From NCBI GenBank assembly GCA_950295325.1, contig OX485806.1, positions 34,288,001-34,352,000 of the forward strand: a stretch of 64,000 nucleotides of DNA, given 5' to 3'. A model generated the notes under the pieces. The model worked only from the letters and a program-made list of their open reading frames with translations. It was not told the origin of the DNA and ran no database searches. This document shows, in pieces, positions 12,540-24,904 of this stretch. This DNA comes from Polytrichum commune. Taxonomy: Eukaryota; Streptophyta; Polytrichopsida; Polytrichales; Polytrichaceae. Position 1 is the first letter of the stretch. Every line of letters starts with the position of its first letter. The translations under genes and the position numbers were made by a program.

Positions 12540-13499
12540 CATGAACTGGTGAAAGTCCAACTTCTCCTCTTCTGTCGGGCTTGACTTGGAGTCACCTTGC
12601 CAGCACCAGAGTCTTGTTGAGTCCAATTATTGTGTACCAAAATCTTAAAAAAACAATGTGGCTCAAAGCAGCCTTGCACATCGCCACAAGTGTATAAAGG
12701 TGGCACATTTCCACTATTTGAGGTTTGTCAATTTGCATTTGATAGTGCAAATGTTGACACCGCTCAAGGTTTTTGTATCTCCAGTGCCACCTGAGAGGTT
12801 CCTCATTGTCCCTCATTCAAAGTCCAGGGTTTAAACCTGCTTGATATTGGTGAGCTTGGTGTGTACTCTTCCTTAGGGCTTGAATTCAGGGTCATCTTGC
12901 CAACACCTCAATCTTGCCAGGTCAAGGTGTTGCGTATCAAAGAATCAAAAACAAATACAACTCAAAAATGCAAGCACCATGCACTACACATAGGTGCCGC
13001 ACAAAGAGGCACAGCCATGCCCTTTAGAAATTGAGATTCTTTGTTCTGTATTTGATGGTGTAAATGTCTAGGACTCATACTTCCTCGTAAACCGGTGAAA
13101 ATGTAGCCCTCTTCCTCAAGGCTTGACTTGGAGGTCATCTTGTCAACAACACAATCTAGTCAGGTCAAAGGTGTTGTGTACCAAAAAAATTAAAATAAAT
13201 GTCTCAAAGCGCAAGGACCGTGCAGCCTTGCACAAATCACATTGGCGTGAGACATGGCGATGCCCTTCTCTCCACTTGAGATTCTCAATTTCCACATTTG
13301 ATACTTATGGCTGGACTTGGAGGTCATCATGCCAACAGCAAAGTCTTGTCGGATCAAGGTGTGGTCACTTGCTCATAAACCGGTGGAAGTTCAACGTGTG
13401 CTCCTCTCGAATACTTGCCAACAGCAACATCTTGTTGGGTCAAGGTGTTTGTGTACCCAAAACAAATAGAATGCAAACAAAAAGGCTGGGAGGGGGGCC
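12540..13499. repeat. Tandem array of decayed copies of the F-box gene 3' end
   Basis: The end of F-box exon 2 (plus-strand block CCATTTGAGATTTTCCG then GCATTTGATGGTGCAAAT at about 13563-13605) recurs in decayed form at about 13280-13310, 13030-13070 and 12715-12750. Each copy is preceded by an interspersed block with ACTTGGAGGTCATC, GCCAACA and TCAAGGTGTTG (about 12590-12640, 12885-12940, 13130-13180, 13320-13370, 13415-13460). Spacing is about 240-310 bases. The 12655-12810 copy also retains TCAAGGTTTTTGTATCTCCAG, matching TCAAGGTTTCGTTGTCTCCAG of the exon. Confidence 0.8.
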
Positions 13500-13876
13500 T
13501 CAAAGCTCCAGTACCGTGCAGCCCTGCACATTGGCGCCGGAGAGAGGCATGGAGGCACCCTTCCGCCATTTGAGATTTTCCGTTCCGCATTTGATGGTGC
13601 AAATATCGACATCGTTCAAGGTTTCGTTGTCTCCAGCTGCGGCACCCGAGAGGGTCCTCATTGTGCCTCCCACTAGGTAAAGCTCTGATCCCATACCAAT
13701 CACACCAAACAGCTTCCTGTCCACCCACTCCGGCCAAGTGTAGAGAGGGTGCACCCGATGAGCAAAGGACGACCCATATTCACTATAATTCCTGACAACC
13801 CGAAGCAGCACGTAGAGCTCTTGGTTGACGACGGCCATTCGACCCCCTGCCCAGGCGCATTCTTCACACTCCCAAC

Positions 13877-13943
<67 letters not shown>

Positions 13944-16450
13944 TGAGACAACAACATCACAAAAATGCAACAACACTCAACAAAATTTGGTGCCCTGCCT
14001 AGGTGCATTCTTCACATCCCCAACTAGAGTGAGAGAGACAAGTACAAAAATGCCACAACACTTAGCAAAACAATTCAAACAATATGGAGATCACAATGTT
14101 GCTCATGTGTGGCCAAGAGTAGTCTCCAAAAATTGAAGACGATCATCATCAACTAATAAGAGGCACTTTAGATACAGGTCCAACAAAATGGGAGCAATCC
14201 TATTGGCCTGAGAGGTGTAAATTGGAGCAAAGGCATGTAGATGAGGGTTCAAGACCAAGAGGAGAAGAGGCAAAGTGAGGTGTCTCCCACATGGCATCAT
14301 TTTGGAAGGAAACACTATTGGTCCAAAGTAAGGAATGAAGGTCAAAAGAGAGTTCATGTTGTGGAGAACCATCTTGAAAGGTAGGGTACGGTTCAGGGGT
14401 TCAATTTGCCTCCAATTGCTTCAAATTGGTCCCTAAGTTCTTGGACCGTGGACCCCCATCTAAAGCGCCCCTAGAACAAGCCATGAAAGAGTGAGGGTGG
14501 ATTTACACTAAGGTCCAAGATCAAAAAAAAGTCAAAAACAAGTGATTAGGTTGGTTAAAAACAAAATTATGGACCCAGAGAGTATACATTGAGGTATGGG
14601 TCCAAAGTATGAAAAATGAAATGGCACTAATGTGGCATCGAATCTTGTTGATCCTCAACTCAAGAAAATCCTCTTCCCAATTTGAGAAACCATAAGCTTT
14701 CATGCTCAACGGAAGTGATTTGCATAACAAGGTCAGGTTGAGCATGGAATGCCGAACACATTCAAGTGGCAAGTTCTCATTGTAGCCTATCTTCAGACAT
14801 AAAGTCTTCTTGCATCTACCGAGATTCATTTGCAGCGCGGCGGTGCACCACAAATGGAGTCAGTTTTAGGTTACCTATCTCGGTGACATAAAAAAAATTA
14901 TTCCATTCGCGGCAGCAGTCGACGACTACATAGGCTCCTCAAGAATGGTATAGTCAAGTGCAGTGATTGCAGAACTGACCTTTTAATAATGAACGGGTCA
15001 TCCATTGGCCAAAAACCTACCTTTTCTTGTCAGCAACTTGTGATGAAATGTTGGCATGGATGATTGAAATTTGGATGGAAAATCATTTGATAAGTGACAG
15101 TTATTGCAACACTGTAAATCTATAATCCCCATTAAAAAAAATTACAAGGAATGACAAATGATGTTGGGTTAACATTTAGTGTTGGAACATTGCATTGGCT
15201 ACTCAAGAATGATATGAAGTGATTGCAAAACGAAGGCGGGTCCATCGTTCAGTTTGCGCCCACTTGTCGGTGACTGGATCGTACATTTGCAACTACCCAT
15301 CTATCACGATCCAATTGCGGAGGTGCACGTGAGTATCCGGATGGCCTAAGAATGATAATTCCATTTGCATTGGTCGGAGATTCTATGGTCAAGATTATGA
15401 AGTGGTTGCATAACATATATGTCGATCATCGGATCAAACACCTGGGATTGCCCATCTACCATGATCCAATTGCAGAGGTGCGCATGACTATCCGTTTCAC
15501 CTAACAATTATCATTCCATTTGCGCTGGTCGGAGACTCTACAAGCTACTCAATCAAGAATGTTATGGACAAGATTAAGGAGTGATTGCAAAACCTACCTG
15601 TCGGCATCGGACTATACACCTGCGACTGCCCATCTACCAAGATTCAATTGCAGAGGTGCGCGTGGCTATCCGGATGATCTGAGAATAATTATTCTATTTG
15701 CGCTGGTCGGAGACGGAGACTCCGTAGGCTACTCAATCAAGAATGTTATGGTCAAGATTACGAAGTGATTGCAAGAACCCACCTGTCGGTAAGCGGATCA
15801 TAAACCTGCGACTGAGCCTCCCACACGTGGAACACTCGCATCCTGCCCTCATGCACGACCCCCCGCGCGACGGGATACAACCACCACTTCAAGCTTGCGA
15901 ACGGCCGCCACACACCCTTCTCCGGATCAAATACCTCCGCGCTAAACACTGGCTTCCGATTTACATCATACCCGCCCCCGACCACAATGCGCCCTTCGTA
16001 CACCATACATGCGAAGTAGGCCCTGGGGGTGATCATGTTCGCAATCGCACTCCACTCCCTCTTCACCGGATCGAACGCCCACCCCTCTGCCGTTGCGGCT
16101 GGCCCTTTCTCCTTCTCGCTCATCCCACCGAGGACGTAGAGCTTACCGTCGCACCCGATGGATCCAAAATCGGCGAGGTCGGGGATGGTGGATGGCAGCG
16201 GCGGGAGGAGTGTCCACTTGTTGCAAATGGGGTCGTATGCTTGCCATATTTTGGCGGATGCTTTCGTGCAGACATAGAGCCAGGGCTCTTGGGTGCCGAG
16301 ATTTTTGCGAACGTGGAAAAGGTCTGGGGATCGGAGGGTGGATCGCCAGGATTTGCAGACGAGGTGGAGGGCGGGGAGAAAGGAGAGTGGCAGTCGGGCT
16401 AGGCATTGCAATGTCACTGCGTCCGGGAGGCCCTCGATCAGGCTTGCCAT
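13500..16450 (-). CDS. F-box/kelch-repeat protein
   Basis: Minus-strand exon 1 is 16450-15783 and exon 2 is 13875-13500; the split codon AG|T joins them as YDPLTDSWECEECAW, giving 347 residues. Residues 1-45 form the F-box (LIEGLPDAVTLQCLARLPLS, then LVCKSWRSTL). Kelch blades follow: WTLLPPLPS, KLYVLGGMSEKEKG, WAFDPVKREW, RIVVGGGYDVNRK, VFDPEKGVWRPF, GGRMAVVNQELYVL and ELYLVGGT. By family it is the substrate receptor of an SCF ubiquitin ligase: the F-box binds the SKP1 adaptor and the kelch propeller holds the target. The target cannot be named. The intron is 1.9 kb; its acceptor directly follows a long CT tract, and tandem arrays lie upstream, inside and downstream. The last exon was itself a source of downstream copies. 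Confidence 0.92.
13878..13942. repeat. (GA)n microsatellite next to F-box exon 2
   Basis: About 31 uninterrupted GA units on the plus strand. On the transcribed minus strand this is a CT tract ending at the CCAG acceptor of F-box exon 2, so it supplies the polypyrimidine tract. Confidence 0.95.
15055..15195. repeat. Fragment of the TTTAGTGT repeat family in the F-box intron
   Basis: Blocks GGATGATTGAAATTTGGATG, ACACTGTAAATCTATAAT, GGAATGACAAAT and AACATTTAGTGTTGG recur at 19590-19740, 32970-33100, 44400-44540 and, inverted, 43320-43435. Confidence 0.75.
15220..15782. repeat. Three decayed copies of the F-box exon 1 end and its donor
   Basis: The exon 1 end plus 5' splice site (plus strand CCTGTCGGTAAGCGGATC, then CCTGCGACTG) recurs as CCTGTCGGCATCGGACTA plus CCTGCGACTGCCCATCTACC near 15597-15637, ATGTCGATCATCGGATC near 15420, and CTTGTCGGTGACTGGATC near 15264. 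Spacing is about 160-180 bases. Each copy carries GATYCAATTGC(A/G)GAGGTG and ends with CATTTGCGCTGGTCGGAGA-like sequence. Confidence 0.82.
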
Positions 16451-16539
16451 AGCCGGTGGGTTTAAAAGGGTGGATGGATTCCCTAATCTCGAATTCCTTC
16501 ACACGGAAACCTTTGAGGTTCCAAGCAATCGCGATGATT

Positions 16540-17600
16540 GATCACTCAATCGGTTGCTGTAGCCATCCTTGCCGCTAACTCCCAAACCTTACATACTGAA
16601 ATGGCATTCCCCGCAATGGCGAAATTTGAGAGCTCTCTTGATCCAAGTCTCCGGATCGGTTGCGGAAGAAATCCTTGCCGGTATCTCCTGACCCGATGCA
16701 CGACCTGACCCGATGAAACGGGAAATTCCCCGCAATGGCGAAGTTTGATGAGCCCCCTGGTCAAAGACTCCGAATCGGTTACTGAAGAAAACCTTGGCGC
16801 TAACTCCTAACCCCTACATGTTGGAAAATGACAAACCCCGCAATGGCGAAATTTGTGAGGTCTCCTGATCCAAATCTCCGAGTCGCGCTGTTGAAGAAAT
16901 CCTTGCTGCTAACTCCTGACTCAACACATTGAAACGGAACTCCTCGCAATGGCAATTTTTGAGAGATCTCCTCATTCAAGACTTCGAAACGGCTGTTGAA
17001 AAAAACCCTTACCTGTAACTCCTGACCCGATGCACTGAAACGGGGAATTCCCCGCAATAGCGAAGCTTAATGAGTCCCCTGATCCAAGACTCCGATTCGG
17101 TTGTTGAAGAAATCCTTGTCGGTAACTCCTAACCCCTGAATAGTGAAAATGAACATTCCCCGCAATGGCGAAATTTGACAGGTTCCCTGTTCCAGAGCTC
17201 CGAATCGGCTGCGGAAGAAATCCTTGCCAGAAACTCCTAGCCCCTACACATTGAAAATGGCAAACCCCGCAATGGCGAAATTTGATCAGTCCCCTGATCC
17301 CAAGACTCCGAATCGCCTGCGGAAGTAGTCCTTACCGAAACTGCAACTCCCTGCAATGGCGAATCTGACCACATGCCCTGATCCAAGACTCCAAATCGGC
17401 TGCTGAAGAAAACCTTACGGCTAACTCCTAAACCAACTCAATACATTGAAACGGGAATTCCCCGCAATGGCGAAATTTGACAAGTCCGCTATTTAAGACT
17501 GCGATAGCACAAGCCCTTGCCGCTAAACTCCTAACCTGACACACCGAAACTGAAGCTTCGTTTTATCGCAGAAATTTGCAAGTCCCCTCCCCACAAAATT
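16540..17600. repeat. About ten-copy tandem array upstream of the F-box gene
   Basis: The block CCCCGCAATGGCGAAATTTG and variants recur at about 16610, 16732, 16845, 16946, 17049, 17158, 17267, 17351 and 17461, with a worn copy near 17560; spacing is about 85-120 bases. Each unit also has GATCCAAGACTCCGAATCGG, TGAAGAAATCCTTGCC and AACTCCTRACCC blocks. It starts about 90 bases upstream of the F-box ATG on the minus strand. Confidence 0.93.
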
Positions 17601-19900
17601 GAACAGCACGCACAGACTGCGAGGCTCACCGATCACGACTGCTCGAGAAAGTCACCGATGATCCCTCACCCAACACACTGAAATCCTCCAAACTCTCCAC
17701 GGTCAAAAAAATCGACGAGCCGCCTCCCCGCAAATCGGACCAGCACGGAGCGGCTCTTGAGATACTCCAAAACTCATTAGCTGCTGGAGAGCCCTGGCTC
17801 CGAACTCCTAACCAAGCACACCGAAACTGAGATTTAAGGTGATTCGCATGAATCGACAGGTCTTCTCCTCCCTATAAATTCACTCGTAACGACAGCTCAA
17901 GGAAGTCACCGAAGAAGCCATTGGCCTGACTATATCTCAATACACTAAAATCTTCGAAATTCTCCTCGATCGTCAAAGTCCCCTGACTCATCCGAAGCTG
18001 CAGCTGAAGCAAGTCGCCATAACCTCTACAGTCATCGAAATCTGCATAAAAATTACTGGTAATTCTCCAAACCTTCAAGTTCGCTCGCTCGACACTCGCA
18101 GGAAAAGATTTAGGTTGTTGACCTCCACAATCCACTAGTTGATCAATCTCAAAACCTGAAATAGTGACCCTCAAATTCCGCCTCTCTCAAACTACCACAT
18201 AAGTATGATGATGATGGGGATTCCTCCCACGTGCAATTCTTCCGCAAAACCGATGCCTCTTCCCCTTCCAGAAGAATCGAAGTTCGGTGGATTCAATCCC
18301 AAGCTACGAATCTACCCGAATCCTGGAGCTCCCGGGCTACAACTAGCTCCTCCTGCCTCCGGCGACGATTCCAATAGGGTTTCTTGTGATGGATCGCCGT
18401 AAACGAGAAATCGAAATGCACGCGACAAGTAGGATCTCCAAAACTCGCAGTTTCGGAGTAAGATCCGGGCCGGTCGCCCACTGCAAGCTTCGACGCCGGC
18501 AGGGCTTCCGAAAGGTTGACTGTAGCCACGAGCCACGAGCCACGCTATCTATGGTCTCCACGGATGGATGTATTCCTTTGGATGAGATCTGACATTCATC
18601 ACTACCAGTAGGTATATTCTATTCATTCTTTTCCTTTACAATGTCAACAACATGACGTTAGCTTACATCACATCGATGTCCGAGGAAATTCTTGGACATA
18701 AGGTTTTGTGGGTGCTATTTTGGGTCCTTTTTCATGTTCTCCAACTTCTATATATTACATTTACACAACAAAACTCATGTTGCATTAGCAAATCTATGAT
18801 GAAACATATGCAAAAACCGGACTGAAGATCAAACCTCCTCTATTTTAGTTATGGTTATCGGAAGTGCATGTCTGTTGATTTCTAAATTGGATACATAGGT
18901 CCTCCCGATCATGTTTACTATTGAGTGTAGAGAAGTTTTTTCTAATGTTTCAAGACGTAGTCCAATCTCTTTTAAACATGTGTCTTAATGATGTTTGCTC
19001 TTTAATCCTCACCGAACCACATACTAATCAAATATAAGGGTTCGATTTAAAAAAGTTACCGCATAACACCCACATACCTTAATCAATCAAGATCCCAGTG
19101 TTTTGAAATCCAGCATGTTACATATTGACATCTTTTGGTTTTTCTTTAATTATATCAATGAATATTATGTGGAATATTCTAAATTATCAATTATTTTCCT
19201 AAAGCCCTGAACTTCAACCAGTTATTCCTCAAACTCAACCGGTTCATCGGTTTTCCCCGTTCATTGCACAACATTGGTCACTTCAAAGACTATGGATTTT
19301 CATGGTTCAAACTTCACACTACATGCTACGTTTCTAAGCCAATTTTTCTATGCCTTATAAAATCATGACATTACAACATTTCGACACGTTGTTGGTACAT
19401 CATCGGAGTATGTACTTTATTTAGTGTCACATGGTATTTTATGCCACCGTGGTAACATTTCTAATGACACTTCTTATAATTGAGTTTACACATATCGTCA
19501 TTCCAACTTACTTTTGGTTCAATTAAATGCCAATTTATTGAAACATATTTTGGTATATTTTGCACACTTACATGCATGCAATGAAATATAGTAATGGATG
19601 ATTGAGATTTGGATGATAAACACTTTGTAAGCCACAGTTTCTGTAACATTGTAAATCTACAATGCCCAATATTTTGTAGAAGGATTGACAAATAATGCTA
19701 GGTCTACATTTAGTGTTGGTGACACTACACATGCAGTTTACAATTAGTATTGAGCAAGACACATAGAATTGGTGACACTAAATACAATGTTTAGTGTTAC
19801 TTTACCTTAGTTTTGCCATAGTTTTGCAAAGGAGGTTTTGATTACCTCAAGTTATTCATCCTTTTCATCCTTCCAACAATAACAACGTATGTGGTACTTA
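17601..19900. other. Low-information spacer with dispersed repeats
   Basis: 17601-18600 is moderately GC-rich and low-copy, with short open frames but no recognisable domain. From 18600 it becomes AT-rich. 18900-19060 matches, inverted, 23590-23740 and 25735-25870 (shared ACTACTTTACACTCAATAGT-like and TGGTTTAGTGAGGATCAAAG-like blocks). 19590-19800 is a TTTAGTGT-family fragment. Confidence 0.5.
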
Positions 19901-20398
19901 GGGACACTTCACACACGAGACTGAGAGCCCGTGACCATTCCACTTCAAGCACTCTCATTGGTGGAAAAGGCGGAGCCGGTCCAAGTTTGCTTCACACTAC
20001 GCTTGAGGGATCAACGGAGTACGTGAATGCAAGATGGATGTAAAGTCTACACGGATTCCTACATGGCATCGAATGGATCATGCTTCAAGGTCACTTGGAA
20101 TATTTTTCAAAAACTATCTCTTGGAGGTAGGTCTAACAAAAAATTGGGAGACCATGACATTTTGAACACTCACACTTGTTGGTTTAGTCTATCTTATCAT
20201 GTGTGAGGACCCGTGTGAATAGAAATTCATTGAAATAGCATTTGGTTGAGGGCCCCATCACATATGACTTCACACTACACTTGAGGATCCATGACCACAC
20301 TACATGATTTTGGAGGTGTGTTGGGACGGCCTTTGCACACTTCCTTTGGGCTCTCACAATTCATGGTCACAGCTCTTGGCTCGTGTGTGAAGTGGCCC
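19901..20398. mobile_element. Tourist-like MITE, copy 1
   Basis: A 498-base element with inverted ends GGGACACTTCACACACGAG and CTCGTGTGTGAAGTGGCCC, flanked by TTA on both sides (19898-19900 and 20399-20401). A 3-bp TTA/TAA target duplication is the PIF/Harbinger habit. It carries no open frame for a transposase. The interior matches the elements at 30324 and 33455 along its whole length. Confidence 0.9.
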
Positions 20399-20640
20399 TT
20401 ACGGCTAGTTTGCACTATGGACGATGAAGTCAAATCATGGAAGAGGGCCTTTTTCAATGGTCCAACTTCATGGTCCAACTTCCATGGTCCAACTTCTTCA
20501 AAAAATCAGTTTTGAAAGCCTTGGGCCCCTCACTAGGTGTAAACCGAATGTGGACCAAAAAGAATGACCATGCACCAAAAAAGTGAACGTGCTGATTTTT
20601 TTAATATATGTGCAAAAAGGGCATTTTTGAAAAACAATTA
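20399..20640. repeat. Small repeat of the TGGTCCAACTTCATGGTCC family
   Basis: Shares TTTGCACTATGGAC, CTTCATGGTCCAACTTC, GGGCCCCTCACTAGGTGTAA and GACCATGCACC with inverted copies at 44745-44928 and 47330-47540. It abuts the right end of MITE copy 1. Confidence 0.7.
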
Positions 20641-21208
20641 AAGTTTGCTCATTCTCTTGTCTTCTCTTGGGCTTTACTTGTCTTCCTTCTTGTTAAATGT
20701 GTCAAATATGTGGCTTGCAAATCTTCTCACAACAATTTTTACCAAAAAAAAAAAACGATTTAATTTGTACATGTGGCATGTACCTTGTGTTGTACATTGA
20801 GCATTATTTGCAACCATGTTTCACCATGTGTACTCAAATTCTTAAGTTCTAGATGTCCCACATTGTTTGGTGAAACATGTGGGAGCAAGTTTAAGGGGCA
20901 GGGCATGGAAAAATTGGTATGTCTCATGGGCTATGATATGATCTAGGCACATGGAGTGTGGACTTGCTTCTATAAAGATTTATTACATCATATAGATGTT
21001 GAAAAGTGTGCCTTGTGAGCCTTATCTAGTGGGAAGAGTTGTATATAAAGCCCCAAAAAAGAATTCATTAAATAAAGTTTTATAACAACATTTTTATGCC
21101 ATGGGCCCCCACCTTTTCCTACCATACCACCTCTCTTGCCTCTTTCGCCGCAAAACCCATTGGACCATGTCAATGTATTAATTAGGTCTTAAAATATGTC
21201 TTTTAGGC
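20641..21208. other. AT-rich spacer
   Basis: No gene or clear repeat boundary seen. Confidence 0.4.
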
Positions 21209-21542
21209 AAGGGGGGCAGTGTGTTAAAAAGTTAAGGATATAGGTGCAAACAACCACTATTTTACAAGGGGGTATTACTTTCAATTCTCTTCTTTTTTCA
21301 CATGCTATCATTATGCAAATTTCTACTTTGGGTTAATAGAAAAATGGCTTGCATTACTTATAATTCCAAATTACCTATTATTCCATACCCTATAGTACTT
21401 TAAAGATGTCCAGTGCCATTTTTGATACCCTATATTACTCTTAAGTCCATTTATAATTTTTTGCCCCCATGTTTTTAAAATACCCTATCATTTGTTCGCA
21501 TGTATATTGCTACTCCAACCAATGACTACCCCCCCCCCCCCC
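21209..21542. repeat. G-run-bounded repeat, left copy
   Basis: Starts GGGGGGCAGTGTGTTAAAAA and ends CCAATGACTA followed by 14 C. It is nearly identical, in inverted orientation, to 24570-24904. Shared interior blocks include GGATATAGGTGC, AAATTACCTATTATTCCATA and CATGTTTTTAAAATACCCTA. Confidence 0.92.
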
Positions 21543-24500
21543 GAGCTTTTAGGGACCTTGACCTTCATGGTCACTCTGCCATTTTTTCCTTGGTGTAAAC
21601 CAAAGTGGTCCTTGGACGAGTTCATGAACCAATCAACACTCTTACAGCGCCCTGGGACGACTTCCTAGTCCATAGTGTAAACCAACCCTTAGTATGCACT
21701 ACACCACAACTGCACCATAACCTAACTTAAGTAACTTACGTAAAAGGTTATGGACGTTCAATTAACATATACATCATACTAAATTTGGCGGTTTGCACTA
21801 ATTTCCCATATTTTCTGCTCCAAATTTTTAATGCCTTTAAATTTTGTGACATTATTTAGTTTGTGTGGTAGTGCCATTGCAAACTCAATGGCAAGAATTT
21901 TATATCTTCGTGCCAATTGAGAACCTCTAGTCAAAGCAACTTCATCATAGGTTTCATTTCAATACCCAACAGTGAACGGGGAGAACCAGTTGCGTTTGAG
22001 TAATATGTATAGTTGAAGTTCAAGACTTCAGGAAAATTATCCATCATTTAGAGGAATCTATGGAATATATCTCAAATAAATAAATAAAACTCAAAAGACA
22101 CAACATGTAACCAATTGGACTTGGAAACACTAGGATTTTGATCGATTATGTTAAAAAATCTTGTTGGACACTGGTATGCTTGGAGTAAAAAACTTGAACT
22201 ATCATATGTAACATATTTGGCCATGGTGTCGGGCAAGAGGGTATTATTGCAAGCTTCCAATCATCACAAGCTTACAATTATTACAATTATTACAAGCATA
22301 CCTCTCATCCATCCAAGGCATTTGAAGTTTTTCTTTTGGGGATTTGACACCATAATGTGTTTCAAATACCCAAATCATAGTCTACACCATTTATGGTTCT
22401 AAGTGTCACATGCATAATATTGTAACTTACCCTATTTCAAGGTGTATTACAGGTTACACTAATGATCAACAACTTCACCATTAGCGTCACCTCATGACAT
22501 TTGGTGTTCAGATGCGCTTACTAATGCCTTGACATGAGTATGTTCAATAGTGTTTGTGAGGTGTATGCCTATGTTACACAATGGTCTACAAGTTGACGAA
22601 AGTGTACACAAATGACATGTGGCATTAGTATGCTCAATAATATATTTTTCTTGCATACTAAACAGTAAATACATGACACTTGTCATTAGTATGCTCAATA
22701 ATATCTTCCCCTCGCATACTGAAAAGCAAATTATTATCTCAAGTATCCAATGTGCTACACCAAACATCATGATGTAAATAGCTTTTCACTTTTAAAAGCT
22801 ACCTTATATGTTGACGAAGAGTATCATATTCATATTGCCAATTAGCGGATGTGACACTTGGAGACCTACTTTAAGCCCTTCGCAAATAGTATATGTGACA
22901 CTAAATGGCATAAATGGTGTAGCACCTATATTGGTGGGCTTTTAAAACGGATGGTGAGAAGTATGCTCATGTGCAACAATTCCCTGCATCATGTTGTGGG
23001 CACTTCCCACTTGGGCCACAAATAACATATTGGCCGTTGAATTGGATCGAGAATCGTCTCATCTCACAAGCTATCATAAATTGCAAAGATTGTCATTTCA
23101 AAATTCAAGACCAAAGTTGTGATGCAAAAATTATAAGATGTCAAAGTGAAAGTGTTTGTTCTCCTTAAGCAACAACGGGCTACCCCAGTTGCCTTTGCAA
23201 AATAAACTTACTAGAATTATGCTTATTCCAATAATTCATAGTCCAATCTCATCGTAACATGTGTCTTCTATGGTGTCCATTCTTGCCTTCGAGCCTCGAG
23301 TCATACATTTGTGTACATGTTTCCACTATCTCATCATAAACTTATGGAGGAAGAATATTTCATGTAGAAACAATAAAAAGTTGAAACAACATCATCATCA
23401 TAATACATTCACGATCAATTTGTCATAACTGCATATTTTCTTATAATATTTTGACATGTGCCACACTGCTATTACGTAAGAAATTACGTGTGTTACAAGA
23501 TGATTACATTATTCAATATTGCACCATGACAAGTATATAATACACCACCCTTTGAAATTTTTGTGATGCACCGATATTCTCTTTTGATCAACCACTATTA
23601 TTTGATTGATATGTGGTTTAGTGAGGATCAAAGAGAAGACATCATGATGATACATGTTTAAAATGATTGGACCACGTCTTCAAATATTAATAACTACTTT
23701 ACACTCAATAGTGAAGTTCACAATTGGGAGGACCTGTGTATCCGGTTAAGAAATCACAAACATGGATTGTGTCCGATAATCATGACTAATCAAGGGAGAT
23801 CCAATATTCAATCCGTTTTTTTTTAGATGTTTCATTGTAGATTGCTCATGCAAGACATAATTTGTTGTGTATATCGAATAAGTAGAAGTTGGAGGACATG
23901 AAAAATGAACCAAATAAGACCCACATACGTTATGTTGGAATTCCTTTGTAACATGTTCCAACTCATGACAGATAGATAGAAACTCCAACCCCTTTCAAGC
24001 AAGGGGCCGGCATGAATAAAGTGTCCGTTCATAATGCCAATGACCCGATGCCCACTGGACAAGCGGACATTGGGACAAATACTACTCTCCCCTTTCGAGG
24101 ATGGACACTATAAAAAACCAACTCATGACACTTATAGTACAACCCTCTTTTGCAAAGTTATGCTTGCTAGGTCCAACATCACTTTGTCTTTCCTAACATG
24201 AAAATCATTGGGACCTCTTCTAATTCCCACTATTTTTCATGTTGTCCCTCGGGGGTGCGACAATCCTCGTTAGAATAAAAAAGAATGAGTTTACATCTCC
24301 TTCATTTTGACACACACACACACATGCAAATATGCGCATTCGAACTACATAGTTCCAATTTAAGTTAATTGTCTCCTTACATATATATGTGTATGCATAC
24401 ATACATACATACATACATACATACAAACAAATCAATTATGATTGAAATCATAGTTTTGTATGCCCCGCATAATGATGGGCTTACTACTTTTCCTATTGGA

Positions 24501-24569
24501 ATCTCTCTCTCTCTCTCTAATAATATCCCTCGACACTCATTTTGTGCACCCATATGGATAGATATTCTC
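21543..24569. other. Interior between the inverted G-run repeats
   Basis: AT-rich, without a coding region I can support. 21550-21700 carries an end of the TAAGGGTTGGTTTACAC repeat family. 22430-22960 has TTTAGTGT-like fragments and twice-repeated GTATGCTCAATAATAT. 23590-24060 is an inverted copy of a dispersed repeat. Simple CA and CATA repeats lie at 24310-24325 and 24395-24424. Confidence 0.5.
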
Positions 24570-24904
24570 GGGGGGGGGGGGGGTAGTCATTGGTTGGAGT
24601 AGCAATATACGTGCGAACAAATGATAGGGTATTTTAAAAACATGGGGGCTAAAAATTATAAATGGACTTAAGAGTAATATAGGGTATCAAAAATGGCACT
24701 GGACATCTTTAAAGTACTATAGGGTATGGAATAATAGGTAATTTGGAATTATAAGTAATGCAAGCCATTTTTCTATTAACCCAAAGTAGAATTTTACATA
24801 ATGATAGCATGTGAAAAAAAAAATTGAAAGTAATACCCCCCTATAAAATAGTGGTTGTTCGCACCTATATCCTTAACTTTTTAACACACTGCCCCCCCCC
24901 CCAA
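24570..24904. repeat. G-run-bounded repeat, right copy (inverted)
   Basis: Begins with 13 G then TAGTCATTGGTTGGAGTAGC and ends with CACACTGCCCCCCCCC. It mirrors 21209-21542 almost base for base. The two are either ends of one 3.7-kb element or two short elements in opposite orientation. Confidence 0.92.

Noticed and set aside
13825-14136. Open frame rich in Arg-Glu
   Set aside because: It is only the translation of the GA microsatellite, antisense to the F-box gene.
15743-16541. Plus-strand open frames of 80-219 codons
   Set aside because: They are antisense to F-box exon 1, whose domain structure is clear on the minus strand.
12540-17600. CRISPR-like array
   Set aside because: Units are too long and diverged, there are no short constant repeats with unique spacers, and the host is a plant nucleus.
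16540-17600. E2F-type sites in the upstream array
   Set aside because: The TTTCGCCA-like core in the repeat misses the E2F consensus at the last position, so I make no claim.
18205-18402. Short frame starting with four methionines
   Set aside because: No domain, no continuation into a spliced gene and no homology I recognise.
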